A DNA stretch of 64,000 bases from CAWCAW01 sp963793645 (GTDB lineage: Bacteria > Actinomycetota > Acidimicrobiia > Acidimicrobiales > UBA8190). The notes under the pieces are model-generated. The model saw only the letters and a list, made by a program, of their open reading frames with translations, did not search any database and was not told the origin of the DNA. Positions 24,481 through 33,075 of this stretch are shown in pieces. Numbering within the stretch: the stretch's first letter is position 1; the number at the start of each line of letters is the position of its first letter. The stretch covers positions 54,617-118,616 of the forward strand of contig CAWCAW010000002.1 of NCBI GenBank assembly GCA_963793645.1, given 5' to 3'. Position numbers and translations under genes: made by a program.

Positions 24481-25573
24481 GCACGCCCCGGGCCAGCTTG
24501 CCCGCGTGCATGTCCTCGACGATCTCACGGAACCCTTCGAGTGGACGCGTCTCGGTGACGAGCTCGTCGAGCATGAGCCGACCTTCGAGATAGAGCTCCA
24601 CCATCAACGGGATGTCCTGGTGCGGTCTCGCCGAGCCGTAGCGACACCCGATCAGCCCACGGTCGACGTACGCCAACGCGTTGATGTCGACCGAGACTTC
24701 AGACCCGCGCGGCGGGACTCCGATGGCCACGGCCGTCCCGCCCCAGTCCAGGGCGTCGAGCGCACTGCGCAACACGGCGGGATGACCAACGCAGTCGAAT
24801 GCCCACGTCACCCCGCCGGGCCCGAATGCCCCCGGCACCGTGCGCGGCCCGTGAGGGACGACGCGCTTGATCTCCTCCACGGCGTCGCCGGCCGATGCGT
24901 CGACGAAGTGGGTGGCGCCGAACTGGCGGGCCAGGTCCTCCTTGGAGGCCAAGGTGTCGACCGCCACGATGCGGCTGGCCGCACTCAGGCGCAGGGCCTG
25001 AATCACATTGAGCCCCACCCCGCCTACGCCGAAGACGGCCGCCGTGTCGCCGGGAGCGACCTTGGCCCGATTGAGGACCGACCCCACGCCGGTGAGCACG
25101 CCGCAGCCGATGAGGCACGCCGAGGTGAACGGCACGTCCTTAGAGATGCGCACCGCCTGCACCTCCTTGACGATGGTGTACTCGGCGAACACCGAGGCGG
25201 CCGCGAAGTTCGACGCCGGCTCGCCGTCATAGGTGAACGGCGTGGAGACGTTGCCCAGGGTGTGCACGCACAAGGTGGGGCGACCCGTATTGCACGCCCG
25301 GCACGTCCCGCAACTGGCCAAGGTGGCGATGACGACGTGGTCACCGGGCTTGACCGACCGCACCGCCGCCCCTACCGATTCCACGATGCCGGCCCCCTCG
25401 TGGCCGAGCACTGACGGCGCCTTCCAGGGGATGGTGCCGTCGAGAACCGACAGATCCGAGTGGCACACGCCCGCGGCGACGATCTTGACCTTGACCTCCC
25501 CGGGACCGGGCTCGGCCACTTCGAGCTTGTCGGTGACCTCGGCGTCCCCGCCGGTGTAGACGATGCCTCGCAT
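24470..25573 (-). CDS. Zinc-dependent alcohol dehydrogenase (class III-like MDR)
   Basis: 367 residues. Catalytic zinc ligands are Cys37 and the His/Glu of GHEGAG (58-59), and a structural zinc site uses Cys88, 91, 94 and 102. The Rossmann motif is FGVGGVGLNV. It resembles NAD-dependent or NDMA-dependent alcohol/formaldehyde dehydrogenases. Its ATG overlaps the FadD3 stop by one base (TGATG), so it is translationally tied to a ring-degradation operon. It may oxidise a steroid-derived alcohol; the C26 alcohol made by a P450 is another possibility. Confidence 0.85.
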   Translation of the reverse strand: MRGIVYTGGDAEVTDKLEVAEPGPGEVKVKIVAAGVCHSDLSVLDGTIPWKAPSVLGHEGAGIVESVGAAVRSVKPGDHVVIATLASCGTCRACNTGRPTLCVHTLGNVSTPFTYDGEPASNFAAASVFAEYTIVKEVQAVRISKDVPFTSACLIGCGVLTGVGSVLNRAKVAPGDTAAVFGVGGVGLNVIQALRLSAASRIVAVDTLASKEDLARQFGATHFVDASAGDAVEEIKRVVPHGPRTVPGAFGPGGVTWAFDCVGHPAVLRSALDALDWGGTAVAIGVPPRGSEVSVDINALAYVDRGLIGCRYGSARPHQDIPLMVELYLEGRLMLDELVTETRPLEGFREIVEDMHAGKLARGVLTL

Positions 25574-27333
25574 CACGATTCCTTCCGTTGTTCCTCGGTG
25601 ACGATACCGGCGCCCGGCCCGTCGGCCTGCTGCTGTCGTTGCGCGAAGCGGGCCCGCAGTTCGGTCTTGAGCACCTTGCCGCTGGCGTTGAGCGGCAGAG
25701 CGTCGACGATCTCGAGGTAGCGGGGCACCTTGTAGTTGGCCATCTGATCCTTGGCCCAGACGATGAGTTCGGCAGGCGCCGCCGTGGCGCCGGGGCGCAA
25801 CACCACATAGGCGCACCCCACTTCGCCCATACGGGTGTCGGCCACGCCCACCACCGCCACCTGCGACACGCCTTGGTGGCCGAGGAAGGCGGCCTCGATC
25901 TCGGCCGGGTAGGCGTTGAAGCCGCCCACGATGAACATGTCCTTCATGCGATCGGTGATGCGGACGTTGCCGCCCTCGTCCATGATCCCGATGTCCCCGG
26001 TGTGCAGCCAGCCATCGGCGTCGATGGCCGCCGCGGTGGCATCGGGGTCCTCGAAGTAGCCCGACGTGACGGTGTAACCGCGCACGACGATCTCCCCGGG
26101 CTCACCGCTCGACACCTCGATCCCTTTGTCGTCGACCACCTTGACCTCGAGCCCCGGTATGGCCCGCCCCGATGTGCCGGCGATGATCTCGGCGTCGTCG
26201 TGACGGCGGCACATGGTGACGGTGCCGGTCGACTCGGTCAGCCCGTAGGCGGTGAGCACGGTGTCGAAAGTCAGCTCGTTACGCATGCGCCGCACCAGCT
26301 CCACCGGCACCACCGCCGCCCCCGTGACTGCCAAGCGCAAGCTGGACAGGTCGTAGTGGTGGCGACGGGGGTGATCCAAAATGGACTGATACAGCGTCGG
26401 CGGACCCGGAAGGACCGTGATCCGTTCCGCCTCGATGCGCGCCAACACCGCATCGACGTCGAACACCGGTTCCGGAACGATGGTGGCGCCGGCCATGAGA
26501 CAGGCCAAAATGCCGGCTTTGTACCCGAAGGTATGGAAGAACGGGTTCACGATCAGATAACGGTCGCCCTCGGTGAGCCCCACCACCGTCGTCCAGGTGG
26601 CGAAGGTGCGCAGCGTCTGGGCGTGGGTGGTCATGACGCCCTTGGGACGGCCGGTGGTCCCCGACGTGAAGATGACGTCGGAGAGGTCCCTGGTGCTCAC
26701 CTGCTGCCACCGGTTGCGGGCGTCGTGCTCGGAGACGGCCAGGCCGACGACGCCGTCTTCGCCTTCGACCACGCCGTCGGCGCCGTTGAGGAATTCGCGC
26801 CACCCGAAGATGGGGACCTCGTCGGTCGTGGTCAGCTCGCTCGAAGTGCCCACGTCGTCACGGGAACTGGCGTTGTCGATGAGCACGATGCGTTCGAGGT
26901 CGGGCACGTCCTCGCCTTCGAGCATTCCCGGGTAGTCGATGCCCAAGAACCCCTGCACGGTGAACAACGCCCGCGCCCGCGAGGCGCGCAGCACGTAGGC
27001 GGCCTCAGGACCTTTGAAGCGTGTGTTGAGGGGGACGAGCACAGCCCCGGCACCGAGCAGGCCGAGGGCGGAGACGACCCACGACGGCATGTTGGGCGCC
27101 CACAGCGCCACGCGGTCACCGGGGTGGATGCCCGTCGCCACGGCGGCGCGCGTCACCTCGAGGGAGTCGGCCACGAGGGTGCGAAACGAGATGCGCGTGT
27201 CCCCGGCTACCAGCGCCTCGGCATCGCCGAAACGGTTGGAGGCGTCGGCGGCCAGTTTGGGGATCGATCCCCACACGATGTCGCCGCGGGGGTCCTCGTC
27301 GGTGGCGCCGGGGACGACGGGCAGCGGGCTCAT
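25573..27333 (-). CDS. fadD3: FadD3-like acyl-CoA synthetase (HIP-CoA ligase)
   Basis: 586 residues with the ANL signatures FTSGTTGRPKGV, TAYGLTESTG, HTGDIGIMDEGGNVRITDR and GGFNAYPAEIE. The stretch FFHTFGYKAGILACL and the ITVLPGPPTLYQSILDHP block are closely shared with FadD3, which activates the C/D-ring propionate HIP left after loss of rings A and B. The next gene upstream is IpdF-like and the one before it FadE30-like, the same partners as in the mycobacterial KstR2 regulon. Start ATG 27333 overlaps the IpdF stop (ATGA). A different indanedione or acid specificity is possible. Confidence 0.78.
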   Translation of the reverse strand: MSPLPVVPGATDEDPRGDIVWGSIPKLAADASNRFGDAEALVAGDTRISFRTLVADSLEVTRAAVATGIHPGDRVALWAPNMPSWVVSALGLLGAGAVLVPLNTRFKGPEAAYVLRASRARALFTVQGFLGIDYPGMLEGEDVPDLERIVLIDNASSRDDVGTSSELTTTDEVPIFGWREFLNGADGVVEGEDGVVGLAVSEHDARNRWQQVSTRDLSDVIFTSGTTGRPKGVMTTHAQTLRTFATWTTVVGLTEGDRYLIVNPFFHTFGYKAGILACLMAGATIVPEPVFDVDAVLARIEAERITVLPGPPTLYQSILDHPRRHHYDLSSLRLAVTGAAVVPVELVRRMRNELTFDTVLTAYGLTESTGTVTMCRRHDDAEIIAGTSGRAIPGLEVKVVDDKGIEVSSGEPGEIVVRGYTVTSGYFEDPDATAAAIDADGWLHTGDIGIMDEGGNVRITDRMKDMFIVGGFNAYPAEIEAAFLGHQGVSQVAVVGVADTRMGEVGCAYVVLRPGATAAPAELIVWAKDQMANYKVPRYLEIVDALPLNASGKVLKTELRARFAQRQQQADGPGAGIVTEEQRKES

Positions 27334-28118
27334 GGATGCTGGCTCGAGACCGACACGATCTCGCCGCTCATGTACGAGGAGTAGTCACTGGCCAAGAACA
27401 CCATCACGTTGGCCACCTCCCACACCTCCGCCCCCCGGCCGAAGAGCTCGCGCGACCGCAACACGTCCAGTTCGTCATCGGGAAGGACCTTGTTCAAAAA
27501 GGGATGGAGGGCCAAGCTGGGCGACACCGCGTTGACACGCACCCCGTACTCGGCCGCCTCGGCGGCCGCACTGCGGGTCAGGGCCATGACCCCGGCCTTG
27601 GCCGCCGCGTAGTGCGCTTGGTTGGCCTGGGCCCGCCACGCCAGCACCGAGGCGTTGTTCACCACCACGCCGGCCCGCCGCTCGTAGAAATGGCGCAGCA
27701 CAGCGCGCGTGCAGCGGAAGGTCCCGGTCAAGGTGACGTCGAGCACCTTCAACCACTGCTCGTCGGTCATCTCCACAATCGGGGCGTTGCCACCGAGGCC
27801 GGCGTTGTTGATGGCCACGTCGATATGGCCGTGCTCAGCGATGGCCGCGCTGTAGAGCCGCTGCACGTCGTCCTCGACGGTGACGTCGCACGGCACGGCC
27901 AAGGGTCTGGTCCCCGCCACCTCCGCCAACGCGTCGGCGGCTTCGTCGAGTCGCCGGGCATGCGCATCGGAGACGACGATGGTGGCGCCTTCCTCCGCGC
28001 AGCGCTGCGCGGCCGAGAAGCCGATCCCGGTGCCCGCCGCGGCGGTGATGACGACGACTTTGCCCACCAGCAGGTCGTGTCCCGTAGGGGCGGTCGGGGC
28101 GGTCGGTGGCGTGCTCAT
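27330..28118 (-). CDS. ipdF: IpdF-like SDR (5-hydroxy-HIP-CoA pathway)
   Basis: 262 residues. The cofactor loop is the unusual TAAAGTGIG rather than TGxxxGIG, followed by NNAGLGGNAPIVEMTDEQW, NNASVLAWRAQ, HYAAAKAGVMALTRS and a C-terminal SDYSSYMSGEIVSVSSQ. This matches the mycobacterial IpdF pattern along its length. IpdF oxidises the hydroxyl on the C/D-ring acyl-CoA in late steroid degradation. It overlaps both neighbours by ATGA, which strongly implies co-translation with the FadE30-like and FadD3-like genes. Confidence 0.82.
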   Translation of the reverse strand: MSTPPTAPTAPTGHDLLVGKVVVITAAAGTGIGFSAAQRCAEEGATIVVSDAHARRLDEAADALAEVAGTRPLAVPCDVTVEDDVQRLYSAAIAEHGHIDVAINNAGLGGNAPIVEMTDEQWLKVLDVTLTGTFRCTRAVLRHFYERRAGVVVNNASVLAWRAQANQAHYAAAKAGVMALTRSAAAEAAEYGVRVNAVSPSLALHPFLNKVLPDDELDVLRSRELFGRGAEVWEVANVMVFLASDYSSYMSGEIVSVSSQHP

Positions 28119-29302
28119 GCGGGCACCTTGGGTTCGGGGGGAAGCCCGAGCACGCGCTCCCCGATGATGTTGCGCTGGATCTCGTTGGACCCGCCGTAGA
28201 TGGTGTCGGCGCGCGAGAACAGAAAGGCGCGTTGCAACTCGTTGAGCTCGTAGCCGGGTCCGTCGAGGACCGTGGCGTCGGTCCCGAGCACATCCATGGC
28301 CAGCTCACCGAAATCGCGGTGCCAGCTCGACCAGTAGAGCTTGGCGATGGAGGCTTCCGGTGGTGCCACCGGCCCGTCCACGCCCGTGAGCGAGCGCAAC
28401 GCGTTGAGCCGCAAAATGGCGAGTTGCTCCCATGACCGGGTCAAGCGTTGGCGCAGCACGGGATCGGTGCTGCGGCCCCGCTGGCGCGCCGTCTCCAGCA
28501 GGTCGTCGAGCTCGCGGCGGAACCCCAAGATGGTGCCGAGCAGACCGACGCCGCGCTCGAAAGCGAGGGTGGCGAGGGCTACCCTCCAGCCGTCGTTGAC
28601 CTCCCCCACCACCAGATCGGCGGCGGTGCGGGCCTCGTCGAAGAACACCTCGTTGAACTCCGAGGTGCCTGTCATCTGGCTGATGGGTCGCACCTCGACC
28701 CCGGGCTGGTCCATGGGGACCAGCAAGTAGGACAGGCCCTTGTGCTTGGGCTTGTCGAAGTCGGTGCGTGCCACGACGAAGCACCAGTCGGACCACTGGG
28801 CAAACGAGGTCCACACCTTTTGGCCCGTGATGACCCATTCGTCCCCGTCACGCACAGCCCGTGTCTGCACGGCGGCCAGGTCGGATCCGGCGTTGGGCTC
28901 CGAGTAGCCCTGGCACCACAGCTCTGTGCCGAGCCGGATGGGGGCCAGGAAGCGCCGCTTTTGCTCCTCGGTTCCGTACGCGATGAGCGTCGGACCGAGC
29001 AGGCCCTCTCCGAAGACACCGACTCGAGCGGGGGCGTCGGCTCGGGCGTACTCCTCGTACCAGATCACCTGCTGCGACATAGTGGCTCCCCGACCGCCCC
29101 ACTGCTGCGGCCAGCCCACGCACGTCCAACCGGCCTCACCCAAGGTCCGCTCCCACGCCAAGCGCACCTCACGGCCGAGATGCTCGTGTCCGACGCGCCC
29201 AAGACCGCGGGCATCGGCGAACGCACCCACGAGCTGGCTCTCCAACCACGAGCGCGCCTCGGCCCGGAAAGCGGCGTCCTCGGGGCTGTCGTGGAGGTCC
29301 AT
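28115..29302 (-). CDS. fadE30: FadE30/IpdE1-like acyl-CoA dehydrogenase
   Basis: 395 residues: GWPQQWGGRGATMSQQVIWY, ELWCQGYSEPNAGSDLAAVQ, MTGTSEFNEVFFDEARTAA and a C-terminal RADTIYGGSNEIQRNIIGER. These blocks fit FadE30 (IpdE1), the FAD-binding partner of the IpdE1-IpdE2 heterotetramer in C/D-ring catabolism. The second subunit is not in this window. I use ATG 29302 (MDLHDSPED); an upstream extension lies in the promoter region. First gene of a four-gene coupled operon. No KstR2-type dyad (AnCAAGnnCTTGnT) is visible in the 153 bases before it. Confidence 0.82.
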   Translation of the reverse strand: MDLHDSPEDAAFRAEARSWLESQLVGAFADARGLGRVGHEHLGREVRLAWERTLGEAGWTCVGWPQQWGGRGATMSQQVIWYEEYARADAPARVGVFGEGLLGPTLIAYGTEEQKRRFLAPIRLGTELWCQGYSEPNAGSDLAAVQTRAVRDGDEWVITGQKVWTSFAQWSDWCFVVARTDFDKPKHKGLSYLLVPMDQPGVEVRPISQMTGTSEFNEVFFDEARTAADLVVGEVNDGWRVALATLAFERGVGLLGTILGFRRELDDLLETARQRGRSTDPVLRQRLTRSWEQLAILRLNALRSLTGVDGPVAPPEASIAKLYWSSWHRDFGELAMDVLGTDATVLDGPGYELNELQRAFLFSRADTIYGGSNEIQRNIIGERVLGLPPEPKVPA

Positions 29303-29455
29303 GGGTCTCGGTGCTCTCAATCTCCCTGGCAGGAGCGTTATCTGACGCGACGTTAGCAAAGCCCCCCAATCGTCCTGCGGGGCGGGAACACCCTGGCCGG
29401 CCGTAGTGTTTGCTTCATTGCAGAAAAGAGTTGGAGTTTTCGAGTTGGAGGCACC

Positions 29456-29866
29456 ATGAGCCCTGAAGTCATCAAGTCAGAAGACCAGTGGAAGGCAGAG
29501 CTGGACCCCGAGCGCTTCCACGTGCTGCGGGAGAAGGGCACCGAGCCGGCCTGGACGGGGACACTGCTGGATGTGCACGACCCCGGTCTGTTCCGCTGTG
29601 CGGCGTGCGGCGCCGAGCTGTTCCGTAGCGACGACAAGTTCGACTCGGGGTCGGGGTGGCCGAGCTTCACCCAGGCCGTCACCGACGGCGTCATCGACGA
29701 GCACGAGGACCGCAAGTTCGGGATGCGGCGCACGGAGATCACCTGTGCGCGCTGTGGCGGCCATCTCGGCCACGTCTTCCCCGACGGTCCCGGCCCCACC
29801 GGGATGCGGTACTGCGTGAACTCGCTGTCGCTCGAGTTCGAGCCCAAGGACGGCCAGCCGGCCTGA
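29456..29866 (+). CDS. msrB: Peptide-methionine (R)-S-oxide reductase MsrB
   Basis: 136 residues, the size of a single-domain MsrB. Structural zinc is bound by Cys48/Cys51 and Cys97/Cys100, and the catalytic cysteine is Cys120 in RYCVNSLSLEF. FDSGSGWPSFTQ and the GHLGHVFPDGP loop are family hallmarks. It reduces methionine-R-sulfoxide in proteins using thioredoxin. ATG 29456 follows GGAGG at 29447-29451. It is divergent from the FadE30 operon and closed by a strong hairpin, so it is probably monocistronic. Confidence 0.95.
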   Translation: MSPEVIKSEDQWKAELDPERFHVLREKGTEPAWTGTLLDVHDPGLFRCAACGAELFRSDDKFDSGSGWPSFTQAVTDGVIDEHEDRKFGMRRTEITCARCGGHLGHVFPDGPGPTGMRYCVNSLSLEFEPKDGQPA

Positions 29867-29884
29867 GTGGCTCTGAAGTGCGCC

Positions 29885-29910
29885 CCCAGCCGGGTTGATC
29901 CCCGGCTGGG
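29885..29910 (+). terminator. Rho-independent-like hairpin after msrB
   Basis: A perfect 10-base stem (CCCAGCCGGG / CCCGGCTGGG) encloses the six-base loop TTGATC, 18 bases after the msrB stop. There is no long T run, as is common in high-GC actinobacteria. Confidence 0.7.
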
Positions 29911-30023
29911 AACGTTCCTCCCCCAGGTTGGTTGGCCCCCGGCTTCGGAGATCCCCAGCCGGAGTATCGTCTGGCCCGCCCTGGGCGGGTGCCCAGCGGT
30001 GAGGCGATGGGGGCTCGCACCAT

Positions 30024-30811
30024 GATCCTGGATCGATTCCGGCTGACCGACGCCGTGGCCGTTGTCACCGGCGCCGGGCGTGGCATCGGAGCTGCCGAGC
30101 GCGCTGGGGCTCGCCGAGGCCGGCGCCGACGTGGTGATCTCGGCACGATCAGAGGAGCAGCTCAAAGAAGTCGCTGCTCGGATCGAGGCGGTCGGGCGCA
30201 AAGCGGTGGTGGTTCCCGCCGACTTGAACGACCTCGAAGCCGTGGCCGCTTTGGCGGAAGTGGCGATGAAGGCCTTCGGTCATCTCGACATCGTGGTGAA
30301 CAACGTGGGCGGCACGATGCCCCGGGCCCTGCTGGACACCTCGCCGGGGTTCTTGGAACGGGCGTTTCATTTCAACGTCACCACCGCCCACGTCCTCACC
30401 CGGGCCGCCGTCCCCTTCATGCTCGAGCACGGCGGGGGCTCGATCGTGAACATCAGCTCGGCGGCCGGACGCACCCAGGCCCGTGGATTCGTCGCCTACG
30501 GCACCGCCAAGGCGGCCCTGTCGCACCTCACCCGGCTGTCCGCCGCCGATCTGGCGCCGCGCATCCGCGTCAACGCCATCGCGGTCGGCTCGGTGGCCAC
30601 CTCGGCCTTGGAGGTCGTGCTCACCGACGACACCTTGCGCCAGGCCATGGAGGACACCACCCCGCTGCATCGCCTCGGTGACCCCGAGGACATCGCCGCC
30701 GCGGTGGTGTACCTGTCCTCCCCGGCGGGCAGCTACATCACCGGCAAGGTCATCGAAGTCGACGGCGGGCTCGACGGTCCCAACCTCGATCTCGGGATCC
30801 CCGACCTGTGA
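30024..30811 (+). pseudogene. Short-chain dehydrogenase, frameshifted after the GxxxGIG motif
   Basis: ATG 30024 gives MILDRFRLTDAVAVVTGAGR with the full cofactor motif GAGRGIG, but that frame then degenerates. From about 30093 a second frame continues ALGLAEAGADVVISARSEEQ, then NNVGGTMPRA, IVNISSAAGR, the YGTAKAALS Tyr/Lys pair and GKVIEVDGGLDGP to 30811. Removing one base of GAGC near 30090 joins them into a normal SDR of about 262 residues. A start at 30062 would lack the nucleotide-binding loop and is unlikely to work. The gene precedes the reductase at 30822 by 10 bases. Confidence 0.72.
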
Positions 30812-30821
30812 GGTGCTCGAG

Positions 30822-31889
30822 ATGACTTACCGGGTGGTGCTGTGGGGAACGGGCAACGTGGGTCGCCACGCCATCGCCGGCATCGACGCCCGGCCTGACC
30901 TCGAGCTCGTCGGCGTCTGGGTGTCGAACCCGGACAAGGTGGGCCGCGACGCCGGCGAGCTGGCTCGTTTGGGCCGCGAACTGGGGGTCCGGGCCACCGA
31001 TGACGCCGAGGCCATTTTCGCACTGGCACCGGACTGCATCGTGCACACGGCCATGGCCGACCACCGTCTGGTGGAAGCGCTCGGCGATCTCGAGGGCATG
31101 CTTCGAGCCGGGCTCAACGTGGTCTCGAGCGGTCCGGTGTTCCTGCAATACCCACAGGGCGTGGTGCCCGATTCGATGATCGAGCCATTGCGCGAGGCGG
31201 CGGCGACCGGAGGCTCGTCGCTGTGGGTCAACGGGATCGACCCGGGGTTTGCCAACGACTGGCTCCCGTTGGTGCTCACCAGTGTGTGCGAGCGCATCGA
31301 CCAGGTCCGCTGCCTCGAGATCCTCAACTACGCCACCTACGACCAAGGCATGGTGCTCTTCGACATCATGGGATTCGGGCGTGCCCTCGACGACATACCC
31401 ATGCTTTTGCAGCCCGGCGTGCTGACCATGGCGTGGGGAAGCGTGGTGCGCCAGCTGGCCGCCGGTCTCGGTGTGGAGCTCGACGGCACCGAGGAGTTCT
31501 ACGAGCGCGTGCCGGCGCCCGAGGCCTTCAGCGTAGCGGCCGGGGAGATCGCGGCGGGGACGGCGGGCGCCCTTCGCTTCGAGGTACGTGGCATGCGCGG
31601 GGGCCGGGCCGTGGTCGTCCTCGAGCACGTGACCCGGTTGCGTGACGACCTGGCGCCGCATTGGCCCCAGCCGGCCGGACACGGCAGCTACCGGGTCGAG
31701 GTGCACGGCGAGCCCAACTACACCCTCGACCTGCAGCTGCTCGGCACCGACGGGGACCACAACACCGCCGGCCTCAAAGCCACCGCCATGCGCCTGGTCA
31801 ACGCCGTGCCTGCCATCGTCGAGGCCCCACCCGGCCTGCTCACCGCCCTGGACCTGCCCCTCATCACGGGCCGGGGACTCGTGAGCTGA
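30822..31889 (+). CDS. Dihydrodipicolinate reductase-like NAD(P)-binding protein
   Basis: 355 residues. N-terminal Rossmann motif VVLWGTGNVGRHAIAGI, then LVGVWVSNPDKVGRDAGEL and CIVHTAMADHRLVEALGD, as in the DapB-N-like/2,4-diaminopentanoate-dehydrogenase-like family. WVNGIDPGFANDWLPLVL is a further typical block. Such proteins are frequent in actinobacterial lipid clusters but their reactions are mostly unknown. It lies 10 bases after the SDR, and ATG 30822 is preceded by GAGGTGCTCGAG. Confidence 0.72.
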   Translation: MTYRVVLWGTGNVGRHAIAGIDARPDLELVGVWVSNPDKVGRDAGELARLGRELGVRATDDAEAIFALAPDCIVHTAMADHRLVEALGDLEGMLRAGLNVVSSGPVFLQYPQGVVPDSMIEPLREAAATGGSSLWVNGIDPGFANDWLPLVLTSVCERIDQVRCLEILNYATYDQGMVLFDIMGFGRALDDIPMLLQPGVLTMAWGSVVRQLAAGLGVELDGTEEFYERVPAPEAFSVAAGEIAAGTAGALRFEVRGMRGGRAVVVLEHVTRLRDDLAPHWPQPAGHGSYRVEVHGEPNYTLDLQLLGTDGDHNTAGLKATAMRLVNAVPAIVEAPPGLLTALDLPLITGRGLVS

Positions 31890-31959
31890 CGCCACCTGCT
31901 TCGGCGCCGGGCAACCGCCGTCCGGCACGAGACCACGATGTACGCCTACCTTGTCGGCC

Positions 31960-33075
31960 ATGCCCGTACCGCTAGACGAATACCCAGTCCACCAGGTTCC
32001 GCTGTCGATGCGACACGTGGCCACCAGCGATCGCAACGCGTATGACCGCTCCTACTGGAATGCGCATGATCGCACGGGCCAGGTGTTCTTCGTCAGTGGG
32101 CTCGGCGTCTACCCCAACCTGGGCGTCATAGACGCCTACGCCACGGTGACGTTGGGCACCCAGCAGCACACCGTGCGCATGTCCGATGCGCTGGGCGACG
32201 ATCGTATGAAGCAGTCCGTCGGTCCTTATCGCATCGAGGTCATCGAGCCGCTTCACTCGCTGCGCCTGGTGTGCGACGGCGACGAATGGGGAATGGCCTT
32301 CGACCTCACGTGGACGGGATCGTTCCCGGCCATGGAGGAGCCCGCCCATGTGATGCGCCAGAGCGACAAGGTCATCCTCGACGCCCATCGCTTCGCTCAG
32401 GTAGGAACGTGGCATGGCGTGTTGCGCGTCGACGGCCACGAGATGCAGGTGAGCGATGACACCTGGCTGGGCACGCGCGACCGCTCGTGGGGGATACGAC
32501 CCGTCGGCGAGCCCGAACCCCCCGGCCGCGGAGCGGCCGAGCCCGATGACGGCTTTGGCTTCTGGTGGACCTACGCTCCCCTCCGCTTCGAGGACTACGC
32601 CCTCATCGTGATCGTGCAGGAAGACGGGGACGGCACCCGCACCCTGAACGAGGCCGTGCGCGTCTTCCCGAAGGCCACGGGCCGACCCCCCGAACAACTC
32701 GGCTGGCCCGAGATCGAGGTCACCTACCGGCCCGGCACCCGCCATCCCCAGAGCGCCGTCATGCACCTGGCCCAGCGGGGCAAGCCCCTCGATGTCGAGA
32801 TCGACGCCCTCGGGTTCGTGGCCCTCAGCTGCGGTCCCGGATACGGCGGGGACCCCGACTGGTCCCATGGCCAATGGAAGGGTCGCGGCCACGTCGAGCG
32901 TGTCACCATCGACCTCGAGGACCCCGCCGTCGCCGGACGCATGGCCTTCGGCGTCGTCGACCACGTAGCGCGCGCCCGCTGCGAGGGTGCGGAAGGCTGG
33001 GGCATGTTCGAGCACGGCACCTTCGGACGCCACACCCCATCAGGCTTCAGGGACTGGGGATCGGTGGCACCGTGA
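31960..33075 (+). CDS. Conserved hypothetical protein, lipocalin/CrtC-like beta-rich
   Basis: 371 residues. I do not recognise a named family with certainty. The sequence is beta-rich, with repeated Trp/Gly/Asp motifs (WLGTRDRSWGIRPVGEPEP, FGFWWTYAPLRFEDYALIVI) that recall the AttH/CrtC-like double lipocalin fold. There is no signal peptide or membrane segment. ATG 31960 is preferred over TTG 31951. The stop overlaps a GTG at 33072 that may start the kinase-like gene, and it follows the reductase by 70 bases. A role in binding or altering a hydrophobic ligand is inferred only from context. Confidence 0.6.
   Translation: MPVPLDEYPVHQVPLSMRHVATSDRNAYDRSYWNAHDRTGQVFFVSGLGVYPNLGVIDAYATVTLGTQQHTVRMSDALGDDRMKQSVGPYRIEVIEPLHSLRLVCDGDEWGMAFDLTWTGSFPAMEEPAHVMRQSDKVILDAHRFAQVGTWHGVLRVDGHEMQVSDDTWLGTRDRSWGIRPVGEPEPPGRGAAEPDDGFGFWWTYAPLRFEDYALIVIVQEDGDGTRTLNEAVRVFPKATGRPPEQLGWPEIEVTYRPGTRHPQSAVMHLAQRGKPLDVEIDALGFVALSCGPGYGGDPDWSHGQWKGRGHVERVTIDLEDPAVAGRMAFGVVDHVARARCEGAEGWGMFEHGTFGRHTPSGFRDWGSVAP

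Noticed and set aside
25588..27384. 598-residue plus-strand open frame opposite fadD3
   Set aside because: Antisense of a clear ANL ligase. High-GC codon bias leaves the opposite frame open; no motif or ribosome site.
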